DNA of 64,000 nucleotides, from assembly GCF_019613955.1 (NCBI RefSeq), contig NZ_CP080443.1, forward strand, positions 248,001 to 312,000. The letters are read 5' to 3'. How positions within the stretch are numbered: the first letter of the stretch is position 1; every line of letters starts with the position of its first letter. The notes beneath the pieces were generated by a model. That model saw only the letters and a list, made by a program, of their open reading frames with translations. It ran no database searches and was not told the DNA's origin. Origin of the DNA: Chryseobacterium sp. LJ668. Lineage in GTDB: Bacteria > Bacteroidota > Bacteroidia > Flavobacteriales > Weeksellaceae. Below are positions 9,656 through 18,764 of the stretch, piece after piece. Both the position numbers and the translations under genes were made by a program.

Positions 9656-9868
9656 ATGAACCAACTTTACGACATACAAATATCTGAAGAGAAGGATGAT
9701 GAAAAACTCCGAATTAGGATTGAAATAAAAAGATTTTATTTCAATCCTAATTCGGAGTTAATGGGAAAAATAACGAGTAAGAATACAATCAAAGTAATGC
9801 AATCACAAATTGTACATATATCTGATTTTCACAATAGTTATCACAGTAAACTAATATTTAAGAAATAA
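9656..9868 (+). CDS. doubtful 70-residue ORF spanning a long hairpin
   Basis: An ATG-started frame of 70 residues (MNQLYDIQISEEKDDEK...) runs through the perfect inverted repeat at 9705-9759, so two stretches of the protein are encoded by complementary arms. No family is recognised, no operon partner is present, and the porin operon starts 42 bp later. The frame may be accidental, with the hairpin being the real feature. It is listed because nothing else explains this stretch. Confidence 0.2.
   Translation: MNQLYDIQISEEKDDEKLRIRIEIKRFYFNPNSELMGKITSKNTIKVMQSQIVHISDFHNSYHSKLIFKK
9705..9759. repeat. perfect 26-bp inverted repeat with 3-nt loop
   Basis: The arms 9705-9730 and 9734-9759 are exact reverse complements, separated by the loop AGA. 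The left arm begins AACTCCGAATTAGG and the right arm ends in its complement. The stem is far longer than an ordinary terminator needs. It lies between the decayed defence patch and the porin operon, so it could insulate the two, or mark the end of a lost mobile element. Confidence 0.85.
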
Positions 9869-9909
9869 AATTTAATCTGCTCAATAGAGCGAATCCTTTA
9901 AAACAAGAT

Positions 9910-11088
9910 ATGTTTTATAAAATATATAAAATGAGTGACTTTTCATTGCTAAAAAAATACACGTTGCTTAGTTTAATGTTAATCAGCATCTTGTCAACTG
10001 CGCAAATACGGGATTCTACACAAATCAAAAAGGTGGAAGATGGTATTAAATATCCTCAACTTCAGATCAAAGGTCTTTTTCAGGCACGTTATCTGGTTGG
10101 TATGAATAAAGATGTTGATGTAAATGGTCTTCATCACGCTGACGGATCAGGAACCAGCAACAATTTTATGGTTAAATACATGAGGGTTCAGGTGCGTGCC
10201 CAGATCAGCAAACGTACGGAAGTGGTGGTCCTTGCTAACCTTGCTGATTTTAAAAATGATCCGAAATCCAGAGTTCTGGAAAATGCATATCTAAAATATA
10301 CTTTCAATAAGAAATTAGCGATTACTGTCGGACAGTACAGACCTTGGTTCGGTATTGAAGAAACGTATCCTATTGATATTATTAAGTCACTGGATTGGTC
10401 AAACCAATATACAGAATTCGGTAAATTAGGATGGACAAGTTTTCAAATTGGATTGTCTGCAACCGGACAGCTTGAAATAGGTGAAATTCCTTTTCAGTAT
10501 GCAGTGTCAATTGTCAATGGAAACGGGAAAAATCAAGTGAGTGACAACGATAACGGAAAGCAGTATTCTACTCGATTGGTTTTTGGTCTTTCTAAAAAAT
10601 ACAGTATTAATCTTGGTATAAATGGTGGTATAGGCGAAGTTCTCAGCAAAAAGATCTATGCTGTAGGAATTGATGTAAGTTCTCTCGTACATTTTGATTC
10701 AAAATGGAGTCTGGATATGCAGCTTGAAGCTAAACAGGCAACGAACCATCTTCTTTATTTTGCTGTTGCTCCTGAACAGAGGACAGGAAGTCCGGATCAA
10801 TACCTGATTCGTGGCGCTTACTTTCTCCCGAACTTAAGATATGAGGTCAATCACAGGAATCTGAGTGCCTTTGAATTATCTTGTCGTTATGAATATCTGG
10901 ATACCAACTTTAGATCAAACTCAAATCCCAGACAAACCATTACACCCATGTTTGGCCTCGAATTTTTGAAAAATTATGGAGCTAGAATTCAGCTAGGGGT
11001 GCAGTTCGACCGGTATAAAAACAGCATAGCCAATACAACGCAATATAACAACAATCTATTTATTATTCAGGTACAAAGTAGATTTTAA
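9910..11088 (+). CDS. OprO/OprP-like outer-membrane porin
   Basis: This 392-residue protein has a signal peptide (LLKKYTLLSLMLISILSTAQ) followed by a beta-barrel pattern and ends in the aromatic residue typical of outer-membrane proteins (IIQVQSRF). The repeated strands, for example YMRVQVRAQISKRTEVVVLANLADF, then LENAYLKYTF, then ITVGQYRPWFGIEE, are those of the phosphate-selective porin O/P family. It begins an operon with a DASS transporter (17 bp gap) and succinate dehydrogenase/fumarate reductase subunits. Passage of dicarboxylates across the outer membrane is therefore more likely than phosphate, but this rests on context. An internal ATG at 9931 gives a tidier signal peptide and may be the true start. 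Confidence 0.8.
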   Translation: MFYKIYKMSDFSLLKKYTLLSLMLISILSTAQIRDSTQIKKVEDGIKYPQLQIKGLFQARYLVGMNKDVDVNGLHHADGSGTSNNFMVKYMRVQVRAQISKRTEVVVLANLADFKNDPKSRVLENAYLKYTFNKKLAITVGQYRPWFGIEETYPIDIIKSLDWSNQYTEFGKLGWTSFQIGLSATGQLEIGEIPFQYAVSIVNGNGKNQVSDNDNGKQYSTRLVFGLSKKYSINLGINGGIGEVLSKKIYAVGIDVSSLVHFDSKWSLDMQLEAKQATNHLLYFAVAPEQRTGSPDQYLIRGAYFLPNLRYEVNHRNLSAFELSCRYEYLDTNFRSNSNPRQTITPMFGLEFLKNYGARIQLGVQFDRYKNSIANTTQYNNNLFIIQVQSRF

Positions 11089-11105
11089 ACATTAAAAAAA
11101 CTATT

Positions 11106-12536
11106 ATGAAAGAAATAAACTTTAAAGGCTTAGCAATTACGTTTGCTGTTGCTCTGATTCTATGGTTTATTCCGGCACCTGAAGGAGTAACAGAAAATGC
11201 CTGGCATCTGTTCGCTATTTTTGCAGCGACTATATTGGGAATCATACTAAAAGCTGCTCCTATGGGAACTATGTGCATGATGGCTCTTGGAGTAACCGCA
11301 CTCAGTCAGGTTCTAGCACCGGGAGACGCGGGAAAATCAATCACAAAAGCACTTTCAGGTTTTGGAGATAAAGTAATCTGGCTTATTGGTATTTCATTCT
11401 TTATTGCGAGAGGGTTTATCAAAACCGGGTTAGGGAACAGAATAGCTTTTTTATTCATAAGAATATTTGGGAAAAGTTCTTTAGGTTTGGCGTATGGATT
11501 AGGTCTGGCAGACGTTTGTTTGGCACCTGCTATTCCCAGTAATACCGCTAGAGGTGGTGGGATTATCTTTCCGATTATGAAATCTATGGCGATGAGTTTC
11601 GATTCCGTACCTGAAAAACCTGAAACGCACAGAAAGCTCGGTTCCTTCCTAACATTAAACAGTTATTACATGAATCTGATTGCCTCGTCTATGTTCTTAA
11701 CAGGAACAGCGAGTAACCCCATGTGTCAGAAGTTTGCCGCAGGATTTGGAATTAACATCAGCTGGATGTCATGGGCAGCTGCAGGTTTCTTGCCGGGATT
11801 GGTTGCATTCTTGGTAGTGCCTCTGGTTTTATATAAATTATATCCGCCTGAACTAAAGAAAACCGATGGTGCTCCTCAAATGGCTGCACAAAAATTAAAA
11901 GAAATGGGACCCATTTCCAAGAATGAATGGCTGATGTTATTGGCATTCTTTATTTTACTGGGTCTGTGGATTTTTGGCAGTGCATTATCGATCGATGCCA
12001 CAACAACAGCTTTTATTGGTTTAACTTTACTCCTGCTGACTTCTGTATTAACCTGGGAGGATGTAAAATCCGAAAAAGGGGCATGGGATACCATTGTATG
12101 GTTTGCGGTACTGGTCATGATGGCAAGTTCATTGAATGAACTTGGTTTTATTGGATGGTTCAGTGATCTCATTAAAGTTAAAATTGGTGACATGACCTGG
12201 ACCGTTGCCTTTCCTGTGATTATCTTGGTCTATTTCTTCAGTCACTATATTTTTGCAAGTGCGACCGCCCATGTTGCCGCTATGTATGCAGCTCTACTGG
12301 GGGTTGGTATTGCAGTTGGAATTCCTCCGATGTTACTGGCAATGATGCTGGGTTTTCTAGGTTCTATTTTTGGAGTACTGACGCACTACGGTCATGGTCC
12401 GGCTCCGGTATTTTTCGGAAGCGGATATGTTGACTTGAAATCTTGGTGGATTCACGGATTGGAAATAGGGATCGTACTGCTGATTATCTATATGGGAGTC
12501 GGTGGACTTTGGATGAAAATCTTGGGATATTATTAA
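11106..12536 (+). CDS. DASS-family anion (dicarboxylate) permease, CitT-like
   Basis: This is a 476-residue inner-membrane protein with about 12 hydrophobic segments. It is a member of the divalent anion:sodium symporter family (SLC13/CitT type). Family blocks include APAIPSNTARGGGIIFPI near residues 138-155 and the second SNT-like repeat region FGVLTHYGHGPAPVFFGSGY near 422-441. The closest functional types carry 2-oxoglutarate/malate, citrate/succinate or tartrate/succinate. It lies between a porin and succinate dehydrogenase/fumarate reductase genes with gaps of 17 and 16 bp, which strongly suggests a C4-dicarboxylate substrate such as succinate, fumarate or malate. Exchange versus sodium symport cannot be decided from sequence. 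Confidence 0.88.
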   Translation: MKEINFKGLAITFAVALILWFIPAPEGVTENAWHLFAIFAATILGIILKAAPMGTMCMMALGVTALSQVLAPGDAGKSITKALSGFGDKVIWLIGISFFIARGFIKTGLGNRIAFLFIRIFGKSSLGLAYGLGLADVCLAPAIPSNTARGGGIIFPIMKSMAMSFDSVPEKPETHRKLGSFLTLNSYYMNLIASSMFLTGTASNPMCQKFAAGFGINISWMSWAAAGFLPGLVAFLVVPLVLYKLYPPELKKTDGAPQMAAQKLKEMGPISKNEWLMLLAFFILLGLWIFGSALSIDATTTAFIGLTLLLLTSVLTWEDVKSEKGAWDTIVWFAVLVMMASSLNELGFIGWFSDLIKVKIGDMTWTVAFPVIILVYFFSHYIFASATAHVAAMYAALLGVGIAVGIPPMLLAMMLGFLGSIFGVLTHYGHGPAPVFFGSGYVDLKSWWIHGLEIGIVLLIIYMGVGGLWMKILGYY

Positions 12537-12552
12537 TCAGTAAATACTAAAT

Positions 12553-13209
12553 ATGCTTTCAACATTATCAAGAAAAATACTGATGTGTCTTACAGGACTT
12601 TTCCTCTGCTTTTTCCTGCTGATTCATTTCTTAGGAAATCTTCAGCTTTTTTTATCGCAGGAGCAGGCGCATCTGCAATTTAATGCCTACTCGCATTTTT
12701 TATCTGGAAATATTGCTATTAAAATTGTTTCCTATGTATTATATGCAAGTATTATTCTGCATGCAATTGATGGTCTAATCATCACGCTGAAAAATAAAAA
12801 GACAGGAGGGAATTATCAATATGAGAAACGAGAAGAAAATAGCAAATGGTACTCCAGAAATATGGGGATCCTGGGAACGTTGATTTTAATTTTTCTGGTG
12901 ATCCATTTTCAGAATTTCTGGTATGTCTATAAATTTGGAAGTCTGCCATTGGATCAAGATGGAAACAAAGACCTTTACATATTAGTAGTGGCCGTTTTTA
13001 AAGAATGGTGGTATGTCATTATTTACGTTCTTTCAATGGTCGCATTATGCTACCATATGATTCATGGAATTTACAGTGCTACCAGAACATTGGGATTATT
13101 TCATCCGAAATTTGTCAAATGGTTTAAAATTATTGGAACTGCTTATTCAGTTGTCATCAGTATAGGATTTGCCCTAATGCCTGTTTATATATTTTTCACC
13201 GCCAATTAA
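12553..13209 (+). CDS. sdhC: succinate dehydrogenase/fumarate reductase cytochrome b subunit
   Basis: This 218-residue membrane anchor has five hydrophobic helices, as in the b558-type cytochrome b subunits of Bacteroidota and Bacillus. Histidines suited to haem binding lie in the helices, for example LLIHFLGN near residue 25, IILHAIDGL near 70, LVIHFQNFW near 118 and CYHMIHGIY near 170. It anchors the flavoprotein and iron-sulfur subunits encoded directly downstream and passes electrons to or from menaquinone. The gene starts 16 bp after the dicarboxylate permease and ends 11 bp before sdhA. Confidence 0.93.
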   Translation: MLSTLSRKILMCLTGLFLCFFLLIHFLGNLQLFLSQEQAHLQFNAYSHFLSGNIAIKIVSYVLYASIILHAIDGLIITLKNKKTGGNYQYEKREENSKWYSRNMGILGTLILIFLVIHFQNFWYVYKFGSLPLDQDGNKDLYILVVAVFKEWWYVIIYVLSMVALCYHMIHGIYSATRTLGLFHPKFVKWFKIIGTAYSVVISIGFALMPVYIFFTAN

Positions 13210-13220
13210 ATTGAGAAACT

Positions 13221-15137
13221 ATGATTTTAGATTCAAAAATACCGGAAGGACCATTAGAACAAAAATGGGAAAATTATAAAAAAAGTGCAAAGCTCGTCAA
13301 TCCTGCCAATCGAAAAAAACTGGATGTAATTGTTGTAGGAACAGGACTGGCGGGAAGTTCTCTCGCCGCTTCATTGGGTGAAATGGGCTATAATGTAAAA
13401 TCATTCTGTTTTCAGGACAGCCCGAGACGAGCGCATTCCGTAGCGGCACAAGGAGGTGTCAACGCAGCCAAAAATTATAAAAACGATGGGGATAGTGTTT
13501 ATAGAATGTTTGTTGACACCTTGAAAGGCGGCGATTTCAGAGCGCGTGAGGCCAATGTTTACCGAATGGCAGAATGTTCATTGAACCTCATCGATCAGGC
13601 TGTTGCACAGGGTGTTCCGTTCGGGAGAGAATATGGTGGGTATCTGAACAACCGGAGCTTCGGAGGGGTTCAGGTAAGTCGTACTTTTTATGCGAGAGGA
13701 CAAACCGGACAACAATTGCTTTTAGGTGCTTATCAAGCTTTGATGCGACAGGTCGGGAAGAAAAGTGTTCAGTTATTTTCAAGGCACGAAATGCTTGATA
13801 TGGTAATCATCGACGGAAAAGCTAGAGGAATCATAGTCCGGAATTTAGACACAGGAGAAATTGAAAGACATGCAGCCCACGCCGTTATTCTAGCAACGGG
13901 TGGATACGGAAAAATTTATTATTTATCTACTCTGGCGATGGGTTGTAACGGATCTGCGATCTGGAGGGCACATAAGAAAGGAGCACTAATGGCAGCCCCA
14001 AGCTGGATTCAGGTACACCCGACTTCACTACCACAATCTGGAGATTATCAGTCGAAGTTGACTTTAATGTCAGAATCTTTACGAAATGACGGTCGGATCT
14101 GGGTTCCTTTAAAAGAAAATGAAAACAGAAAAGCCAATGACATTCCTGAAAATGAAAGAGATTATTATCTGGAGAGACGATATCCTACTTTCGGAAATCT
14201 GGCACCAAGAGATATTTCATCAAGGGCAGCGAAAGAAAGAATCGATGCTGGTTTCGGAATCGGACCATTGAAAAATGCAGTCTATCTGGATTTCTCAAAA
14301 GCACTTAAGGAACAGGGAGAAGAAAAAATCCAGGAGAAATACGGAAATCTATTTAATATGTATCTTAAAATCACTGGTTATAATGCGTATGAGGAACCGA
14401 TGATGATCTCACCTTCCGCACACTTTTCGATGGGTGGTCTTTGGGTAGATTATGAATTGATGACCACCATTCCGGGGTTATTTGCTTTAGGAGAAGCTAA
14501 TTTTGCAGACCACGGAGCCAATCGACTGGGTGCAAACTCTCTGCTTCAGGCCTCTGTTGACGGATATTTTATCGCACCTTATACGATTGCCAATTACTTA
14601 TCTCAGGAAATTCATACCGGAAAAATTTCGACGGATGGTATTGAATTTGAGAACGCGGAATCTCAGGTAAAACAACAGATTGAAAATTTTATTCAAATTA
14701 ATGGAACAAAAACCGTTGATTATTTTCATAAAACCTTAGGGAAACTGCTTTATGATTACTGTGGATTGGCAAGAAATGCAGAAGGTCTGAAATTCGCCAT
14801 CGAGGAGATCCGAAAACTGAAAGAGGAATTTTATAAAGACGTCAAAGTTTCCGGGCAAGCCGATACAATGAACAGTGAACTGGAAAAAGCAGGTCGCGTG
14901 GCCGATTATTTTGAAATTGGTGAACTGATGTGCTATGATGCCTTAACAAGAAACGAATCCTGCGGCGCCCATTTTCGAGAAGAATATCAAACTCCAGAAG
15001 GCGAAGCATTGAGGAACGATGCTGAATTTCAATTCATCTCAGCCTGGGCTTGGACGGGTGATAATAACGAGCCTGAACTTATCAAAGAACCTTTAGTTTT
15101 CGAAGAGATACAACCCACTGTAAGAAGTTATAAATAG
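13221..15137 (+). CDS. sdhA: succinate dehydrogenase/fumarate reductase flavoprotein subunit
   Basis: This 638-residue catalytic subunit interconverts succinate and fumarate. The FAD-binding fold is at [19 protein letters not shown] (residues 36-54). The block [17 protein letters not shown] carries the His that binds FAD covalently. Substrate-site residues appear in [16 protein letters not shown] and in the [13 protein letters not shown] stretch. Length and order match the Bacteroidota enzymes that work with a single b-type membrane subunit. Whether the physiological direction is succinate oxidation or fumarate reduction is not visible. Its operon with a porin and dicarboxylate carrier may mean it serves imported dicarboxylates. 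Confidence 0.95.
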   Translation: MILDSKIPEGPLEQKWENYKKSAKLVNPANRKKLDVIVVGTGLAGSSLAASLGEMGYNVKSFCFQDSPRRAHSVAAQGGVNAAKNYKNDGDSVYRMFVDTLKGGDFRAREANVYRMAECSLNLIDQAVAQGVPFGREYGGYLNNRSFGGVQVSRTFYARGQTGQQLLLGAYQALMRQVGKKSVQLFSRHEMLDMVIIDGKARGIIVRNLDTGEIERHAAHAVILATGGYGKIYYLSTLAMGCNGSAIWRAHKKGALMAAPSWIQVHPTSLPQSGDYQSKLTLMSESLRNDGRIWVPLKENENRKANDIPENERDYYLERRYPTFGNLAPRDISSRAAKERIDAGFGIGPLKNAVYLDFSKALKEQGEEKIQEKYGNLFNMYLKITGYNAYEEPMMISPSAHFSMGGLWVDYELMTTIPGLFALGEANFADHGANRLGANSLLQASVDGYFIAPYTIANYLSQEIHTGKISTDGIEFENAESQVKQQIENFIQINGTKTVDYFHKTLGKLLYDYCGLARNAEGLKFAIEEIRKLKEEFYKDVKVSGQADTMNSELEKAGRVADYFEIGELMCYDALTRNESCGAHFREEYQTPEGEALRNDAEFQFISAWAWTGDNNEPELIKEPLVFEEIQPTVRSYK

Positions 15138-15148
15138 AATAGAGAATT

Positions 15149-15898
15149 ATGGATTTACATCTTAAAATATGGAGACAGAAAGATCATCAGAGCGAAGGGA
15201 AACTGGTGAACTATGATTTAACAGAATTAAATCCTCACATGTCTTTCCTTGAAATGCTGGACACTTTAAATGAAAAATTGATTCTTAAAGGAGAAGAACC
15301 TGTAGAATTTGACCACGACTGCCGTGAAGGAATCTGCGGGCAATGCGGCTTTATGATCAACGGCCGTGCGCACGGACCTCTTGCAAAAACTACAATATGT
15401 CAGCTTCATCTGCGATCCTTTAAAGATGGAGAAAGAATTGTAATTGAACCTTTCCGAGCCTTAGGATTTCCACTAAAAAGAGATTTAAAAGTAGACCGTT
15501 CTGCGTTTGATAGGATTATATCATCAGGAGGTTTTGTGTCAATAAACACGGGCCAGGCTCCAGATGCCACCGCTGTTGCAGTTACTCATGAAACAGCAGA
15601 AGAAGCCTTTGATTCGGCCGCTTGCATTGGGTGTGGTGCCTGTGTTGCTGCCTGTAAAAACGGAAGTGCAAGTCTTTTTACTTCAGCTAAAATAATGCAT
15701 ATGGCATTACTTCCACAAGGAAAAGAAGAAAGAAAAAACCGAGTCTTAAATATGGTAAAACAAATGGATTCCGAACATTTCGGTCATTGTTCCTTCACTG
15801 AAGCTTGCGAAGTTGAATGCCCGCAAGGAATTTCTGTTTTGAATATTGCCCGAATGAATTATGAATATGGCAGAGCATTATTTCTGAGGAAGAAATAA
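15149..15898 (+). CDS. sdhB: succinate dehydrogenase/fumarate reductase iron-sulfur subunit
   Basis: This 249-residue electron-transfer subunit carries three iron-sulfur clusters. The [2Fe-2S] ligands are in CREGICGQCGF (near residue 58). The 4Fe and 3Fe clusters are in CIGCGACVAACKNGS (near 160) and in FTEACEVECPQGI (near 222). It starts 11 bp after sdhA and closes the five-gene operon. No strong terminator follows; only a weak CCACA/TGTGG stem is seen near 15927-15952. Confidence 0.95.
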   Translation: MDLHLKIWRQKDHQSEGKLVNYDLTELNPHMSFLEMLDTLNEKLILKGEEPVEFDHDCREGICGQCGFMINGRAHGPLAKTTICQLHLRSFKDGERIVIEPFRALGFPLKRDLKVDRSAFDRIISSGGFVSINTGQAPDATAVAVTHETAEEAFDSAACIGCGACVAACKNGSASLFTSAKIMHMALLPQGKEERKNRVLNMVKQMDSEHFGHCSFTEACEVECPQGISVLNIARMNYEYGRALFLRKK

Positions 15899-16199
15899 TT
15901 TTTAATTTAGCTCTCTACTTCTTTACCACATACAATTTTTTTAGTTTGTGGAGCTTTATTTTCATAGTGTTATAAGAAATTTAATGTCAATAATAAAAGA
16001 TCACAGGTTAGAACGACTATTTTTTAAATAATCATTTAACTCAATTTGATCTTGTTACGTTTTTTTCTGTTCATATTTTTATTTATCATTGATTTTTCTT
16101 GTGAGTTCTGTTCTGGTAGACTATTGCTGATTGAGAGCTTAATTTTTCTTTCGATTACAGCTAAATCATTTTATGAATCAACAATAGATCTTCTTTCGG
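15899..16199. other. gap after the sdh operon
   Basis: No gene is seen. A weak hairpin (CCACA to TGTGG around a T run, about 15927-15952) could end the sdh transcript. The rest is AT-rich sequence that leads into the relic of a conjugative element. Confidence 0.35.
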
Positions 16200-16538
16200 T
16201 CAAGTGTTTTTGATGATCTCACTTAGAATTGGAATATCATTACGTAATTCTTTTATTTTTTTCTCTTCTTGTTTGATGAGTTCAGGAATTTTTTCTAAGG
16301 CATTGAGAAAATTCATTGATGCTAATTTTGAGTCGGAGGCCATAATACCATTATTGTAAGTATATTTTATATTTCCCTCTCCGGTAATGAAAAAGCGGTT
16401 GATTTTGATATCCATTCCTGCCTTTTCTGAAAGTTCTGAAAGGAGTAACAAATCACCTCTTTTCTGGTTTCTATTTCTTAACTCACCCTTAATCATAGAC
16501 ATAAATCTCACTACCTCGATAATACAAGAGTTCGACAT
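16200..16538 (-). pseudogene. C-terminal fragment of ICE-type DNA methylase/helicase
   Basis: The reverse frame of 112 residues contains IKGELRNRNQKRGDLL, then INRFFITGEGNIKYTYNNG, then SKLASMNFLNALEKIPELI. From memory of the family, this is the tail region of the very large N6-methylase/SNF2-helicase proteins of Bacteroidota conjugative transposons, which are about 1800-2000 residues long. Here only the tail remains, and its frame opens inside another relic. The start of the same type of protein lies in ruins on the same strand at 22905-23435. The two may be the ends of one gene that was split or largely deleted. Confidence 0.5.
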
Positions 16539-16815
16539 TCATTTCCGTCAAAACACATCTTTTTAGGAAATATTGAACTAATTATTTCTCTTTCTGTCCT
16601 GATATCACCTTCCCGATATATTATATCTACGGGAAAACCACTAATAAAATGGCATCCAAAAGATTTGAGAAAGTTCGAGAATTCGGTCTTCCACTTGCCA
16701 CTGTGAGTTCGGCTTCATGCTTATTGACCACACCTTCTCATTCACTTTTATCTCCGTGTATTCTTTTAGATCAAGGTCCTCTGACAACAATACTCGCTCG
16801 CCTTTGATAATTTTT
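16530..16815 (-). pseudogene. serine recombinase C-terminal relic
   Basis: Reading the reverse strand from 16815, two frames together give a block like RVLLSEDLDLKEYTEIK, then VDIIYREGDIRTEREIISS, then IFPKKMCFDGNECRT. This is the pattern at the C-terminus of large serine site-specific recombinases of Bacteroidota (ARELLL...ID..DY..IK, then a ...GSI(F/Y)PEKL.FDG..YRT.R block). Frame changes are needed to read it and the catalytic N-terminal domain is absent, so it is a dead fragment. Confidence 0.4.
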
Positions 16816-17216
16816 GATTGACTTTGTTAATTTGCTTCGCGTTTTGTTTACTGCATTTTCAACCTGCTTTAACTTTTTGTGATACAAGTCGGCCAAGAAA
16901 CTTATAGTGGCGTATGGAGTGTGGGTGCTTCTTTATCCACAAGTTCAATAATAATTAGTCTGAAAGGGAAGTCTTAAGTTTAGCTATGGACTTGGAATTT
17001 AAAAATGCTTTAAGGAGATGTAGATATATTTGTAGTGTCGGTTTTGTACTATCATTTACCACTGAACCACTATATCTTTGAGGTTCAGATATGTTGTATG
17101 CAATTTTGACATGAGAATGTAGTTAGATCAAACAGTAATTTCAGAAAAAAGAATAACTCTAAGGAAATTATTCAAGAGCATCATAATAATATATAGATAT
17201 TAAATAATAAGGAGAG
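16816..17216. other. decayed stretch before the acetyltransferase gene
   Basis: No intact gene is present. A reverse-strand open stretch around 16970-17100 reads TKPTLQIYLHLLKAF and similar, which looks like old coding sequence of unknown family. The last 60 bp are AT-rich. AAGGAGAG directly before the ATG at 17217 is an unusually good Shine-Dalgarno sequence for this phylum. Confidence 0.35.
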
Positions 17217-17660
17217 ATGAATATTAATTACAAACAAATTGGCCCCGACGATATTGATGATTTAGAGGCGTTACTTAAGGTGTATGTCGATGTTTTTGAA
17301 ATGGAAAATTTTATTATCCCAGATAAATTGCATTTGCATTCACTTATTTCAGATAATCGGATAGTCTTTCAGGTTGCTCTGGCTAATAATATGCTAATAG
17401 GTGGACTGTCCGCCTATATTTTACCATCTATCTATTCGAATATTTGTGAAGTTTATATTTATGATTTAGCAGTAAAAACAACGTTTCAAAGAAGGGGAAT
17501 TGGGTGTGGCTTAATCAGTTCGCTAAAAGAATATTGCGTAGACAAAGGATACAGGTCACTATTTGTGCAAGCAGATATTGTAGATAAACATGCAATTAAT
17601 TTTTATAAAGCTACGGGCGGTAAGGAGGAAAATGTTGTCCACTTTACATACCAAATTTGA
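17217..17660 (+). CDS. GNAT acetyltransferase related to aminoglycoside 3-N-acetyltransferase AAC(3)-I
   Basis: This 147-residue GNAT-fold protein matches the AAC(3)-I pattern along its length. It has GGLSAYILP near residue 62, then EVYIYDLAVKTTFQRRGIG near 77-95 (the acetyl-CoA-binding R-R-G-x-G loop), then SLFVQADIVDKHAINFY, and ends EENVVHFTY. AAC(3)-I enzymes acetylate the 3-amino group of gentamicin-type aminoglycosides using acetyl-CoA. The gene stands alone among relics of a conjugative element, with a clear ribosome-binding sequence, which fits a transferred resistance gene. Substrate is inferred from the family pattern; a different small-molecule substrate is possible. Confidence 0.72.
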   Translation: MNINYKQIGPDDIDDLEALLKVYVDVFEMENFIIPDKLHLHSLISDNRIVFQVALANNMLIGGLSAYILPSIYSNICEVYIYDLAVKTTFQRRGIGCGLISSLKEYCVDKGYRSLFVQADIVDKHAINFYKATGGKEENVVHFTYQI

Positions 17661-17894
17661 TCTGCTATCTGAATTTTATAGGAAATAAAATTAATCCGAT
17701 ATAAATTACTAAATAAAAATTGACCCGCTGTTTTATCCACATTTTCGAAGCCATTGCGATAAGTTTGTTGTGATAGCATCTAAAGACTATTTATTCAATT
17801 GTGAGTAAAAAAGTACAATTGTACCAGTGAATTTACCAAAGAAACTGGTAATTTTAGGCATGAGAGGAATACAAACATAAAGTATCTTTAAGAG

Positions 17895-18638
17895 ATGACC
17901 TATTTAGAAATTAAACCCCACATTTTACTTCAAAACTATATTGATTCATACTGGTGCGTAAAAACTGGACTGATCCACCAACCGATGATGATTAAATTAC
18001 TACCGGACGGATGTATAGATATTATATTGAATTTAGGAGCCGATATTCTTTCTGAAAATGGTAATTATGTGATGAAAAGTGGAACAGCCACCCTTGTTGG
18101 TACGATGACCGTTTTTAAGAATACATTTATACAAAATGATACTCATCTTATAGGAATCCGATTTAAGCCATTAGGCTTTTCTGCTTTTTATATATATGAT
18201 TCTTTACATGCAATCACTAACAAAAGTATTGAATTTGAGAAAAAATTACTCCCTAATATTTTTCCAAACAATTTAGAAGCTAAAGATATTTTAGACGGAT
18301 ATTTTCTTGAAAAACTGAATCAAAAATATAATCCTCTACGAAACATTTTAAGTAATATAAATAATTATAAAGGATTAATCACTGTCGATCAACTTGCAAA
18401 AGATAATTGCATTTCAAATAGGCAACTCGAAAGAAATTTTAAACACTTTATCGGTACTAGCCCAAAAGAATACCTAAATTTTGTTAGATATCAGCTCGCA
18501 TTAAAAATGATAAAGCAAAGAGCTGGCAACAGAAGTTTACTGGATATCGCGTTTGAAACCGGTTTTTATGATCACTCACATCTTACAAATCAAGTAAAAA
18601 AACGTACTGGACTACCTCCGTCTCAATTTACGGCATAA
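17895..18638 (+). CDS. AraC-family transcriptional regulator
   Basis: This 247-residue protein has a C-terminal double helix-turn-helix of the AraC type (about residues 150-247). Characteristic blocks are QLAKDNCISNRQLERNFKHFIGTSPKEYLNFVR and LLDIAFETGFYDHSHLTNQVKKRTGLPPSQF. The N-terminal 140 residues look like the DUF6597-type ligand-sensing domain common in Bacteroidota (SYWCVKTG..., LPDGCIDIILNLG). Two VOC-family genes follow on the same strand after 126 bp and have their own promoter-like motif, so it may regulate them. The inducer is unknown. Confidence 0.88.
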   Translation: MTYLEIKPHILLQNYIDSYWCVKTGLIHQPMMIKLLPDGCIDIILNLGADILSENGNYVMKSGTATLVGTMTVFKNTFIQNDTHLIGIRFKPLGFSAFYIYDSLHAITNKSIEFEKKLLPNIFPNNLEAKDILDGYFLEKLNQKYNPLRNILSNINNYKGLITVDQLAKDNCISNRQLERNFKHFIGTSPKEYLNFVRYQLALKMIKQRAGNRSLLDIAFETGFYDHSHLTNQVKKRTGLPPSQFTA

Positions 18639-18724
18639 AATATTTACTACTTATGATACGTCACTAATTTTAAGTAAGCAAAATAGTGTCGTTTTTTTCC
18701 AAAGTAGAGCTAAAATTTCTTCGT

Positions 18725-18732
18725 TACTTTTG
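18725..18732 (+). promoter_or_regulatory. putative -7 promoter element of the VOC gene pair
   Basis: TACTTTTG matches TAnnTTTG and lies 33 bp before the ATG at 18765, the same spacing as at two other genes in this window. No clear -33 box was found. Confidence 0.4.
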
Positions 18733-18764
18733 CCTTAAATAGTTGGTTTTTTTATAAAATTTAC

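Noticed and set aside
11758..12193. Reverse-strand open frames inside the dicarboxylate permease gene
   Set aside because: They have no recognisable domains and lie wholly inside a well-supported gene, so they are reading-frame shadows.
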